Below, piece after piece: positions 52,086 through 60,320 of a DNA stretch of 64,000 bases. The stretch's first letter is position 1; each line of letters begins with the position of its first letter. The DNA is from Pseudomonadota bacterium. Lineage in GTDB: Bacteria; Pseudomonadota; Gammaproteobacteria; UBA9214. Location: contig JAWLAI010000008.1 in the NCBI GenBank assembly GCA_041395565.1, forward strand, positions 152,533 to 216,532, written 5' to 3'. A program made the translations under genes and the position numbers. The notes beneath the pieces are model-generated. The model searched no databases, was not told the origin of the DNA, and saw nothing but the letters and a program-made list of their open reading frames with translations.

Positions 52086-52973
52086 TTATCCTGCGTTGAG
52101 CGGCACACCGGCCTGCCGGAGCGCCTGTCTGATGGTGTCATGGTATTTCTCCGCCAGCGGCGTGAGGGGCAGGCGGATCCCGGGCGGGATCATGCCCATT
52201 TCGTAGAGCGCCCATTTCACCGGTATCGGGTTGGATTCGACGAACAGCATCCGGTGCAGGATGTCCAGCCGGCTGTTGATGGCCGTGGCGGCCGCGCGGT
52301 CGCCGCGCATGGCGGCCATGCAGAGTTCGTGCATCGCCGCCGGCACGATGTTGGCCGTCACGGAGATGTTGCCCCGGCCGCCGATCAGCATCAGCTCCAT
52401 CGCCGTCGCATCGTCACCGCTGTAGACAGCGAAATCCGCGCCGCAGCGTTGCATGATCTCGCGCGCGCGGTCGAGATTGCCGGTCGCTTCCTTGATTCCG
52501 ATGATGTTGTCGACCGGCGCGAGCCGCGCCACCGTCTCCGGCAGCATGTCACAGGCGGTGCGTCCCGGCACGTTGTACAGGATCTGCGGGATCGGCACGG
52601 CCTCGGCGATGGCGACGTGATGCCGGTACAGCCCCTCCTGGGTGGGCTTGTTGTAGTACGGCGTCACCAGCAGGCAGGCATCGGCACCGGCGGCATGCGC
52701 GCAGCGGGTCAGCTCGATCGCCTCGCGGGTGGAATTGGCGCCGGTGCCGGCAATGATCGGAATGCGTCCGGCCGCCATCTCGACCATGCGGCGGATGAGA
52801 TGGCAGTGCTCCTCCTCGTCGACGGTGGCGGACTCGCCCGTCGTCCCGACTGCAACCAGGGCGTCGGAGTGCTGCTCGATGTGAAACTCGACCAGGTGCT
52901 GCAGGCTGTCCTCGTCGATGGCGCCATCCGCATGCATGGGGGTGACGAGCGCCACAATACTGCCTTGAAACAT
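52086..52973 (-). CDS. dapA: 4-hydroxy-tetrahydrodipicolinate synthase
   Basis: A 295-residue TIM-barrel aldolase of lysine and diaminopimelate synthesis. MFQGSIVALVTPM start, GTTGES pyruvate site, catalytic Tyr in ILYNVPGRTA and Schiff-base Lys in IGIKEATGN. A GGAG ribosome site precedes the ATG at 52973. It is divergent from gcvR, with 163 bases between starts. Confidence 0.97.
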   Translation of the reverse strand: MFQGSIVALVTPMHADGAIDEDSLQHLVEFHIEQHSDALVAVGTTGESATVDEEEHCHLIRRMVEMAAGRIPIIAGTGANSTREAIELTRCAHAAGADACLLVTPYYNKPTQEGLYRHHVAIAEAVPIPQILYNVPGRTACDMLPETVARLAPVDNIIGIKEATGNLDRAREIMQRCGADFAVYSGDDATAMELMLIGGRGNISVTANIVPAAMHELCMAAMRGDRAAATAINSRLDILHRMLFVESNPIPVKWALYEMGMIPPGIRLPLTPLAEKYHDTIRQALRQAGVPLNAG

Positions 52974-53136
52974 TAAGGATTCTCCGCGCACGCAAGAAAC
53001 CGACATGGTACTGGCGGCACCTGCCACTGACAAGGCAATCCTGCAACCGCCACGGGCGCAGCGCGCGCGGTGCCGCAAAGGTGATAGACTGGCAGGCAAT
53101 AATGGGCGGTTCCCGGCGCCCGTGGAAACGGAATGA

Positions 53137-53688
53137 ATGAACGACAAATCAGCAATCAATAACCATCACCTGGTCCTGGCCGCTCTGGGGCAGGACCAGA
53201 CCGGCCTGATCGACGAACTCTCGCGCTGCATCCTGCAGAGCGGCTGCACCATCAGCGACAGCCGCATGGCCGTGCTGGGCGGGGACTTCGCCCTGCTGCT
53301 GCAGGTGGCGGGCAACTGGAACAACATCGCCAAGCTGGAGGACCAGTTGCCGGGCCTGGAGCAGCGGCTGGGACTCACCATCACCGCCCACCGCACCCAC
53401 GAGCGGGCTTCCGCGCGCGACCTGCTGCCCTACGGCGTCGATGTCGTGGCGCTCGACCAGCCGGGCATCGTGCACAACCTGGCGCGTTTTTTCTCGCGGC
53501 GAAACATCAACATCCAGGAAATGGTCACCACCAGCTATGCAGCCGCGCATACCGGCACGCCGATGTTCTCGGTGCACCTGACCGTGGAGATCCCTGCCAC
53601 CCTGCAGATCTCCGCGCTGCGCGAGGAGTTCATGGAGTTCTGCGACCAGCTCAACCTCGATGCGGTCATCGAGCCGGTCAAGGGCTAG
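53137..53688 (+). CDS. gcvR: ACT-domain protein, GcvR-like
   Basis: A 183-residue protein with two ACT domains: LVLAALGQDQTGLIDELSRC and GVDVVALDQPGIVHNLARFF. The E. coli homologue GcvR represses the glycine-cleavage operon by binding GcvA, but family members are also named simply glycine cleavage repressor-like because the role varies. Ligands are expected to be amino acids. It is followed by bcp, as in many gammaproteobacteria. Confidence 0.88.
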   Translation: MNDKSAINNHHLVLAALGQDQTGLIDELSRCILQSGCTISDSRMAVLGGDFALLLQVAGNWNNIAKLEDQLPGLEQRLGLTITAHRTHERASARDLLPYGVDVVALDQPGIVHNLARFFSRRNINIQEMVTTSYAAAHTGTPMFSVHLTVEIPATLQISALREEFMEFCDQLNLDAVIEPVKG

Positions 53689-53773
53689 CGGCAGGCGCAC
53701 GGACCGCCGTCACGGCGCGGCGCAACCGGGGTAGCGCCGACCGGCAATCCACCTGCGCGGGGAGTCTGCGATC

Positions 53774-54262
53774 ATGAGCAAGATCAAGCTTGGCAAGAAG
53801 GTACCGGATTTCCGGCTGCCGGCAACCGGCGACCAGGAACTCGCCCTGTCCGACTTCCGCGGCAAGCGGGTGGTCGTGTATTTCTACCCCAAGGACAGCA
53901 CACCGGGCTGCACCACCGAGGGCCAGGACTTCCGCGACAGCATCCATACCTTCCGGCGCCGCAATACCGTGATACTCGGCATCTCCCGCGACAGCCTGCG
54001 CTCGCACGAGAATTTCAAGGCCAAGCAGCAGTTTCCGTTCGAACTGCTGGCGGATACCGAGGAAGACGTCTGCCGGCTGTTCGATGTCATCCGGGAGAAG
54101 AACATGTACGGCCGCAAGGTGCTGGGTATCGAGCGCAGCACCTTCCTCATCGACGAGGCGGGCATCCTGCGCGGGGAATGGCGCAAGGTCAGCGTCAAGG
54201 GGCATGTTGCGGAAGTCCTCGAGGCGGTCAAGGCGCTGCCGTCGCAGCCCGATCCGGCCTGA
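53774..54262 (+). CDS. bcp: Peroxiredoxin, Bcp/PrxQ family
   Basis: A 162-residue thiol peroxidase. Peroxidatic Cys lies in YPKDSTPGCTTEGQDF. E. coli Bcp has a resolving Cys five residues on (PGCTVQACG); here that position is Gln/Asp (TTEGQDFRD), so it must work as a 1-Cys enzyme or resolve through a partner such as the only other Cys, in EEDVCRLF. Start ATG at 53774 gives the normal N-terminus. It ends 11 bases before the convergent pilin gene. Confidence 0.92.
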   Translation: MSKIKLGKKVPDFRLPATGDQELALSDFRGKRVVVYFYPKDSTPGCTTEGQDFRDSIHTFRRRNTVILGISRDSLRSHENFKAKQQFPFELLADTEEDVCRLFDVIREKNMYGRKVLGIERSTFLIDEAGILRGEWRKVSVKGHVAEVLEAVKALPSQPDPA

Positions 54263-54273
54263 ACCGGGACACC

Positions 54274-54743
54274 TCAGATCAGCAGAAAATCCGTCACCCC
54301 GTTGGCGGTATTGTAGGTGATGATGCGAAAGGGCGTGTGGTCCGGCTCGTAGACGTAGATGCAGAACGCGCCCGAACCCAGCGCCCCCAGCCCTCGGTGT
54401 CCGGGTTGTAACCCGGATCGATGCGCGGCGGACTGGTCAGGACGGCATTCCACACGGCGACACAGCGGGCATTGCTCATCAGGCTGCCGCCGCCGGTACC
54501 CACCGGCCAGCCGGCGCTGTTGGTCGTCACCGCACTGCTGCCGCGCACCGCCCATTCGGCGTGCAGGATGTTGAGCGCGCTGGTGAACCCGCCGTGGATC
54601 TGCTGCGTGGTGGCGGTCTGGGCTTCCTCGCGCAGGTCGATGAAGCGCGGCACGGCAATGGCGGCGAGCACGCCGAGGATCGCGATCACGATCACGACCT
54701 CGATGAGGGTGAATCCGCGTACCTGTGTGGCCGTGCCCGACAT
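54274..54743 (-). pseudogene. Type IV pilin-like (MSHA/PilA-type) protein, frameshifted at a G run
   Basis: Residues 1-119 read as a pilin: leader MSGTATQVRG cleaved before FTLIEVVIVIAILGVLAAIA, Glu at +5, then a globular part (RCVAVWNAVLTSPPRIDPGY). At the five-G run 54384-54388 the sequence moves out of frame; in the next frame the expected pilin C-terminus continues (ALGSGAFCIYVYEPDH; IITYNTANGVTDFLLI) to a stop at 54274. One extra G restores 156 residues with the two Cys of the D-loop. Either a phase-variable/dead pilin or a sequencing error. Confidence 0.8.
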
Positions 54744-54822
54744 CCGCTGTCCCCGCGCTTCCAGGATGACCCGTTATCGGCGCCGCGCGCGGAGTATGAA
54801 CCGGCGCGGCGCGGGGAGCGTG

Positions 54823-55929
54823 TCAGCTGTGGTGGGCGCCCGCGCCCTGCTCCGGCGCGCCCGGGCCGGCCGCCGTCTCGTCCCGCGCCTTGCGCGGCCA
54901 GGCCTGCATGACGGCCTGCACCAGGGTGGCGAGCGGGATGGCGAAAAACACCCCCCAGAATCCCCACAGGCCACCGAAGACGAGGATGGCGACGATGATC
55001 GCCACCGGGTGCAGGTTCACCACCTCCGAGAACAGCAGCGGTACCAGCAGGTAGCCGTCGAGCATCTGCAGCACGACGTACGCCGCCAGCATCCAGCCGA
55101 AGTCCGTGCTCCAGCCCCATTGAAACCAGGCGATGATGGCAACCGGAAAGGTCACGACCACCGCCCCGATGTAGGGGATGATCACGGACAGGCCGGTCAT
55201 GGTCGCGAGCAGCAGCGCGTACTCCAGCCCCATCAGCCGGAAGGTGACGAAGGCGGCGCCGCCGACGATGAAGATCTCCCACACCTTGCCGCGCACGTAA
55301 TTGGAGACCTGGATGTTGACGTCGCGCGCGACCACGTCGACCAGCCGGCGCTGCTGCGGCACGCGATGGTTGATCCAGGAGACGATGCGTTCCTTGTCCT
55401 TGAGGAAGAAGAACGCCAGCACCGGCACCAGCACCATGTACACCAGGATCGTGATCAGGCCGAACACGGCCGGCAGCGACAGGCTCAGCACGCGCTGGCT
55501 GAGCTCGGTGATCTCGGACCGGATGGTCTGGCCCAGGTCGTTGACCTGCTCGACCGTGAACAGGTTCGGATACTTCTCGGGCAGCTGCAGCATGACGCTC
55601 TGCCCCATGCCGATGATATCCGGCAACTGCCGGAGCAGCTGCGTGACCTGGTACGACAGCCGCGGCACCAGCCAGAACAGGGCGAAGACCAGGAACGACA
55701 TGAACAGCAGGAACACGATCACGACGGCCGCGACGCGCGGCACCCCAAGCCGGTGGATCTTCTCGACCACGCCGTCGAGCAGGTAGGCGATCACCACGCC
55801 CGCCAGCACCGGTGCCAACATCTGGCCCAGCGTGAGCATGACGATGAAACCGGCCGCCAGCAGCACGGCGAGGATCACGGCCTGGGGATCGGACATGGTC
55901 CGGTGATACCATTCGTAGACGATGTTCAA
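54823..55929 (-). CDS. AI-2E family (PerM/YdiK-type) transporter
   Basis: A 368-residue membrane protein with about eight hydrophobic segments and the family features: PVLAGVVIAYLLDGVVEK near the N-terminus, a long central soluble loop (about 90-160), the LAFFFLKDKERI motif, and IPYIGAVVVTFPVAI and HPVAIIVAILVFGGLWGFWG in the C-terminal half. Members export autoinducer-2 or act as proton/sodium permeases; the substrate is unknown here. Four-base overlap with the preceding small gene implies coupling. Confidence 0.85.
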   Translation of the reverse strand: MNIVYEWYHRTMSDPQAVILAVLLAAGFIVMLTLGQMLAPVLAGVVIAYLLDGVVEKIHRLGVPRVAAVVIVFLLFMSFLVFALFWLVPRLSYQVTQLLRQLPDIIGMGQSVMLQLPEKYPNLFTVEQVNDLGQTIRSEITELSQRVLSLSLPAVFGLITILVYMVLVPVLAFFFLKDKERIVSWINHRVPQQRRLVDVVARDVNIQVSNYVRGKVWEIFIVGGAAFVTFRLMGLEYALLLATMTGLSVIIPYIGAVVVTFPVAIIAWFQWGWSTDFGWMLAAYVVLQMLDGYLLVPLLFSEVVNLHPVAIIVAILVFGGLWGFWGVFFAIPLATLVQAVMQAWPRKARDETAAGPGAPEQGAGAHHS

Positions 55930-56300
55930 CTGCTGCCCTCCCGCGCGGCCTGCAGCTGCCGGTAATGGATTGCGAAGATTTCCTCGAGCTCGTCGATGAC
56001 CTGTGCGGAATCGGTGCCGCGCATGATATGGGTCGCCACGATGTCGGAGGTGGCGCTGAGCATCTCGCTCTTGTCCAGCATCGGGTAGGTGCGCGCCAGC
56101 CGCTTCAGGCCGGCGACGATGGACTCGGACTCCGGCCGCGCGATCTGCTCGGGCGCGGGCAGCTCCCGCGCCGCCGGGGGCGGTGCGGACGGCCGCGCCG
56201 GCTGGCGCGCGGCGAGAAACTCCGCGAACGCCAGCAGGCTGGCCTGGTCCCCGGGGTCGAGGCGGCCGAACAGCTCGAGCAGGTGCTTTTGTGTCTGCAT
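55926..56300 (-). CDS. Conserved hypothetical protein coupled to PerM-type permease
   Basis: A 124-residue soluble protein: an N-terminal helix pair (LLELFGRLDPGDQASLLAFAEFL), a Pro/Ala-rich linker, then three helices (ESIVAGLKRLARTYPML; MLSATSDIVATHIM; QVIDELEEIFAIHYRQLQA). No enzymatic motif. Its stop overlaps the permease start (ATGA), suggesting that it works with it or regulates it. Many gammaproteobacteria appear to encode a small helical protein of this sort before perM; I cannot name the family. Confidence 0.65.
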   Translation of the reverse strand: MQTQKHLLELFGRLDPGDQASLLAFAEFLAARQPARPSAPPPAARELPAPEQIARPESESIVAGLKRLARTYPMLDKSEMLSATSDIVATHIMRGTDSAQVIDELEEIFAIHYRQLQAAREGSS

Positions 56301-56362
56301 GATTCCTGGGATGTCGGCCGGGCCGGCGCCGGATTCAGTCGCAGCCGCCCGCCCCGCGCCCG

Positions 56363-57271
56363 CTAACCGTCATCGGAGTGCGACAGGCAGTAGGCGCGCG
56401 CGAATGCCAGCAGCTCGTCCATGGCCCGCTGGCGGAATTTCTGCTTCTGGTGCACGAACGAGAAGGGCCGTTCGAGGGGCGGATCGAGTTCCAGCGCGAC
56501 CAGGGTGCCGAGTTGCAGCTCCTTGTGTATCGTCACTTCGGAGACGATGGACACGCCCATACCGGCCTCCACCGCGCCCTTGATCGCCTCGGGACTGCCG
56601 AGTTCCATCGCGACATTCAGGTCCGTGGCCTTGAGTCCGGCATCGGCGATGTATTCCTCGATCACCTCGCGCGTGCCCGAACCTTCCTCGCGCGCGATGA
56701 AGGTGTGGTTCTGCAGATCCGCGAGGCTGACCCTGCCCATGCCGGCCAGCGCGTGCTGCGGCGGCACGATCGCGACCAGGCGGTCGTTGCGGCAGTTCTC
56801 CACGACCAGGTTCTTGTTCACCACCGGCGCCTCGACCACGCCCAGGTCGATGTCGTTGTTCTCGACCATGTGCACGATGCCGTCCGAGTTGGACACCTTG
56901 AGATGCACGTTCACGTCCGGGTACTTCTTGCGGAAATCGCCGAGCAATGCCGGCAGCATGTACTCCGCGATGGTGGTGCTGGCACCCATGATCAGCACGC
57001 CGCTGATCTCGCCGGTCATGTCACGCACGGCGTTGTCCATCTTGGCGTACAGGTCGAAGATCTGCGCCGCGTACTCGTAGACACGCTCGCCGGCGTCGGT
57101 CAGGCTGATGCGGTTGTGGGTGCGGTCGAACAGGCGGGTGTTGAAGTATTCCTCCAGCTGGCGCACCTGGAAGGTCACCGCGGGCTGGGTCATGTGCAGG
57201 CTCTCCGCCGCCTTGGTGAAGCTGAGCAGCCGGGCAACGGTATGAAAAACCTGTAATCTGCGATCCGCCAT
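56363..57271 (-). CDS. LysR-family transcriptional regulator
   Basis: A 302-residue regulator. HTH at residues 1-60 (LQVFHTVARLLSFTKAAESL; MTQPAVTFQVRQLEEY), then a periplasmic-binding-type effector domain (about 90-295; MGASTTIAEYMLPALLG; REEGSGTREVIEEYI). The pattern resembles the CbbR / YeiE group. The unit around it gives no target: the small gene downstream is 62 bases away, the plus-strand gene upstream is 494 away. Confidence 0.9.
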   Translation of the reverse strand: MADRRLQVFHTVARLLSFTKAAESLHMTQPAVTFQVRQLEEYFNTRLFDRTHNRISLTDAGERVYEYAAQIFDLYAKMDNAVRDMTGEISGVLIMGASTTIAEYMLPALLGDFRKKYPDVNVHLKVSNSDGIVHMVENNDIDLGVVEAPVVNKNLVVENCRNDRLVAIVPPQHALAGMGRVSLADLQNHTFIAREEGSGTREVIEEYIADAGLKATDLNVAMELGSPEAIKGAVEAGMGVSIVSEVTIHKELQLGTLVALELDPPLERPFSFVHQKQKFRQRAMDELLAFARAYCLSHSDDG

Positions 57272-57765
57272 CGTCGTTCCTGTCAGTCGGCCGGCATGGC
57301 CGCCTGCCCTGTTCTAAGTCATTGAGACTATAAAGCAAACAGGCATCTGACACCAAGCGCCACCGCACCCCGCCGCTGCCGGTGCGGGTCGCGAGCGGGG
57401 TGCGCGCATCCCGTGCCGCGCCCCCGTGCGGCCGGGCGCCGGCGGCAGCGCCACGACGGTCCGTGGCGCGAGAATCTTGCAAAGTCTTTCAGCAATATAA
57501 CACCCGGCGCCCGGCGCGCGGGCGCCGTTACCGCTGCACACCGCGGCGCCGCGGGCTGAACCGGCGCGCGGCAGGCGTGTCACAGCCGGTATCCTGCCCC
57601 GGCGGCGGCGCACCGGCCGAGTCGGCACGCGCCAGCCGGAGCGTGACGGCCGTCGGCGGGCGGGGCTGACGCACTGGCACATGCCGGTTGATCGCCTTAA
57701 CATTGCCGGCTCGCGGCCGCTGTGCCTCGCCACAAGGCGCGCCCGCAAATCCCGGGAGAACTGCG
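57272..57765. other. 494-base divergent intergenic region
   Basis: The region separates the LysR gene from the lipoprotein-sorting-like gene and should hold promoters for both. A plus-strand hairpin with 9-bp arms (57505-57527, GGCGCCCG / CGGGCGCC core) lies within. AT-rich AGTCTTTCAGCAATATAACA just before it may be a promoter. No gene seen. Confidence 0.4.
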
Positions 57766-58554
57766 ATGACGAAACGACTGAATCCGTTGCCGGCACTGCT
57801 GCTGTGCCTGCTGCCGCTGGCCGGCCTGGCCGCAACCGCCGAGGAACAGGGACTCGCCATCGCCCAGGAGGCCGACCGGCGCGATGCCGGTTACGGCGAC
57901 TATACCAACGACATCAAGATGGTCCTGCGCAACAAGCAGGGCCAGGAGAGCACGCGGGAGATCCGCTCCAAGACGCTGGAAATAGTGGACGACGGCGACA
58001 AGATCCTCACCATCTTCGACGCGCCGCGCGACGTCCAGGGCACCGCCCTGCTCAGTTTCACGCACAAGGAAGGCCCCGACGACCAGTGGCTGTACCTGCC
58101 GGCGCTCAAGCGCGTCAAGCGCATCGCCTCGGACAACAAGTCGGGCCCGTTCATGGGCAGCGAGTTCGCCTACGAGGACATCACCTCGCGCGAGGTCGAC
58201 AAGTACACCTACAAGTATCTGCGGGACGAGAACTTCGACGGCATGGACGCGTTCGTGTTCGAACGCTACCCGAAGGACGAGAAGTCCGGTTACACCCGTC
58301 AGGTCATCTGGCTCGACAAGGAACACTACAAGGAACGCAAGATCGAGTATTACGACCGCAAGGACAGCCTGCTCAAGACCCTGCTGTTCACCGACTATCA
58401 CCGCTACGGCGACAAATTCTGGCGCGCCGGCGACATGTACATGGAGAACCACCAGACCGGCAAGAGCACGCGGCTGCTGCAGACCAACTTCCAGTTCAAC
58501 GTCGGCCTGACCGAGCGCGATTTCGACCAGAACTCGCTCAAGCGCGCCCGCTAG
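57766..58554 (+). CDS. Outer-membrane lipoprotein-sorting (LolA-like fold) periplasmic protein
   Basis: A 262-residue periplasmic protein: signal peptide (LPALLLCLLPLAGLAATA), then a LolA/LppX-like domain. Diagnostic pattern: VLRNKQGQESTREIRSK, ILTIFDAPRDVQGTALL, DDQWLYLPALKRVKRIA and SGPFMGSEFAYEDI. GGGAGA precedes the ATG at 57766. Such proteins often sit with an RND/MMPL-type exporter that moves lipids or hopanoids; none follows here. The next gene is a beta-barrel protein, 15 bases on. Confidence 0.85.
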   Translation: MTKRLNPLPALLLCLLPLAGLAATAEEQGLAIAQEADRRDAGYGDYTNDIKMVLRNKQGQESTREIRSKTLEIVDDGDKILTIFDAPRDVQGTALLSFTHKEGPDDQWLYLPALKRVKRIASDNKSGPFMGSEFAYEDITSREVDKYTYKYLRDENFDGMDAFVFERYPKDEKSGYTRQVIWLDKEHYKERKIEYYDRKDSLLKTLLFTDYHRYGDKFWRAGDMYMENHQTGKSTRLLQTNFQFNVGLTERDFDQNSLKRAR

Positions 58555-58569
58555 GGCCGGCCCGACCTC

Positions 58570-59799
58570 GTGCGCGTCGCAAGCTGCGCCCTGCTCGCCT
58601 GCCTGCTGGCGGCCCCCGCGACCCGGGCCGGGGAATGGCGCGGCTACGTCGCCGGCGAACTGCTGGGTTTTGTCGAGGACCCGCAACAGGCGCAACAGCA
58701 CGACGCCTACGCCGCGCTCAGCATCGAGCCCGAGTACTTCCACCAGTGGAATGACCGTTACGACCTGTTCACCTTCAAACCCTATCTCATGGTCGATTCG
58801 CAGGACGCGCGGCGCACCCACGGCGACCTGCGCGAACTGTCCTGGGTGCACGCGGCCAGTGACTGGGAGACCAATATCGGCATCAGCAAGGTCTACTGGG
58901 GCGTGACCGAGGCAGTGCACCTGGTCGACGTCATCAACCAGACCGACCTGGTCGTGAACGAAGACGGCGAGGACAAGCTGGGGCAGCCGATGGCGAAGCT
59001 CAGCCTGATCCGCGACTGGGGCGTGCTCGACCTGTTCGTGCTGCCGGGGTTCCGCGAGCGCACCTTCCCCGGCATCGAGGGCCGCCCGCGCTTCGGCGTC
59101 CCGATCGGCAAGGTCGCGCGCTACGAGTCCGGCGCCGAGGAACGGCACGTGGATTTCGCCGCGCGCTGGTCGCGCTCCATCGGCCCGTTCGATATCGGAC
59201 TGGCCCAGTTTGCCGGCACCGCGCGCGAACCGCGCTTCATCGCCCTGCCCGGCGCGATCACTGCCACCGGCATCGCCGAGATCACGCCCTATTACGAGCT
59301 GATCAACCAGAGCAGTATCGACCTGCAGGCCATCACCGGCGGCTGGCTGTGGAAACTCGAGGCCATCACGCGCAGCGGCCAGGGCAAACGCATCAATGCG
59401 CTGGATGCCGGCTACGAGTACACCTTCGTGGGGATCGCCGAATCGCAGCTCGATATCGGGATCATCACCGAGTACCTGTACGACAGCCGCGGCGACGCGA
59501 TCGACCCGGCCGTCGTGCTCGCGAGCCAGCCGTTTTCCCTGTCGCCGTTCCAGCGGGACCTCGTGCTCGGGACCCGCCTCACGTTCAACGACGTCGACAG
59601 TTCGGAGCTGCTGCTCAGCGTGGTCATCGACCTGGACGGCGGCGGCGAGAGCTACAACCTGGAAGCGAGCCGGCGCATCGGCGATGCCTGGAAGCTGTCG
59701 CTGGAGGCGCGCGGCGTGGCGCACGTTCCGGACAACAACGTCTTCAAGAGCCTCGAGGACGACACCCGGGTACGGCTGGAGCTGGCGCGGTATTTCTGA
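58570..59799 (+). CDS. Outer-membrane beta-barrel protein, unknown substrate
   Basis: A 409-residue protein from a GTG at 58570. Signal peptide (CALLACLLAAPATRAG), then alternating hydrophobic/polar strands through to a C-terminal aromatic (LELARYF), the BAM recognition pattern. Recurrent strand pairs (EWRGYVAGELLGFVED; KLSLIRDWGVLDLFVLPGF; LEAITRSGQGKRINALDAGY) support a barrel. I cannot assign it to a named porin family. Co-transcribed with the LolA-like gene, so it could receive or place a lipid or other cargo in the outer membrane. Confidence 0.75.
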   Translation: MRVASCALLACLLAAPATRAGEWRGYVAGELLGFVEDPQQAQQHDAYAALSIEPEYFHQWNDRYDLFTFKPYLMVDSQDARRTHGDLRELSWVHAASDWETNIGISKVYWGVTEAVHLVDVINQTDLVVNEDGEDKLGQPMAKLSLIRDWGVLDLFVLPGFRERTFPGIEGRPRFGVPIGKVARYESGAEERHVDFAARWSRSIGPFDIGLAQFAGTAREPRFIALPGAITATGIAEITPYYELINQSSIDLQAITGGWLWKLEAITRSGQGKRINALDAGYEYTFVGIAESQLDIGIITEYLYDSRGDAIDPAVVLASQPFSLSPFQRDLVLGTRLTFNDVDSSELLLSVVIDLDGGGESYNLEASRRIGDAWKLSLEARGVAHVPDNNVFKSLEDDTRVRLELARYF

Positions 59800-59822
59800 T
59801 TGTCGAGGCGCGCGGTGAGGCA

Positions 59823-59859
59823 GCAATCTCCAACCGCCGATTGCAGCGGCGGAGATTGC
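59823..59859 (+). terminator. Bulged hairpin after the beta-barrel gene
   Basis: Arms GCAATCT/AGATTGC and CCGCCG/CGGCGG are separated by a 4-base bulge and closed by a 7-base loop, starting 24 bases after the stop. The outer flanks (GAGG / CCTC) extend the pairing. It likely ends the two-gene transcript. Confidence 0.5.
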
Positions 59860-60042
59860 CTCGCTCCGAGCGCAGTGACGGGAATTCCCCGGTTATGCGG
59901 AAGTTCCCGAGCACGAGTCCCGCGCTGCAGCGCGCCCGTTCCGGCCGGCCGCGCCACCCGCGCGCAGGTGCCGGCGTTGCGCGCCAATACATTAGAACCA
60001 ATCACAAAATTCCGATTCACCTTGCAGCAGCATCCGGTTGTC

Positions 60043-60062
60043 ATTCCCGCGGAGGCGGGAAT
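60043..60062. repeat. dRS3-like palindromic repeat
   Basis: ATTCCC-N8-GGGAAT matches the consensus of the neisserial dRS3 repeat, extended by TC before and CCAG after. Similar ATTCCCGC...GCGGGAAT elements occur widely in proteobacterial intergenic DNA. Confidence 0.6.
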
Positions 60063-60108
60063 CCAGTATTCACAGGCATTTCTGACTGCCAGCCACCGCG
60101 GACGTGCC

Positions 60109-60149
60109 GGCATCTAACAAACGGACCGATTTTGAGATAGGTTCTAGTA
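60109..60149 (+). repeat. Dispersed repeat, copy B
   Basis: Partner of copy A at 46048-46086: CGGCATCTAACAA at the left and TTTTGAGATAGGTTCTAGT at the right. It is intergenic and lies 47 bases after the dRS3-like element. Confidence 0.55.
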
Positions 60150-60320
60150 CCGACTGTAGTCGCAGCGTCCGCCCGACAGGGTAAGGCAGACTCAATGACG
60201 CGTATGGCCGGACGATAGGAAAGCCGTGGCTGAATGCGGCCCAACTGACGCAGGCGGCGCGTTCCGGACGAAGATCGCCGGAAATCCCCGTGCAGCAAGA
60301 CTCGATTCGAGACACCTGCC

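Larger units (their letters stand above)
59800..60320. other. 521-base intergenic region rich in repeats
   Basis: The region contains a bulged hairpin, a dRS3-like element, repeat copy B and the C13 peptidase promoter area. No gene is supported. Confidence 0.5.

Noticed and set aside
46048..60149. Composite transposon bounded by the two dispersed repeats
   Set aside because: Both copies are in the same orientation, and the 14 kb between them carries core genes such as purL and dapA with no transposase.
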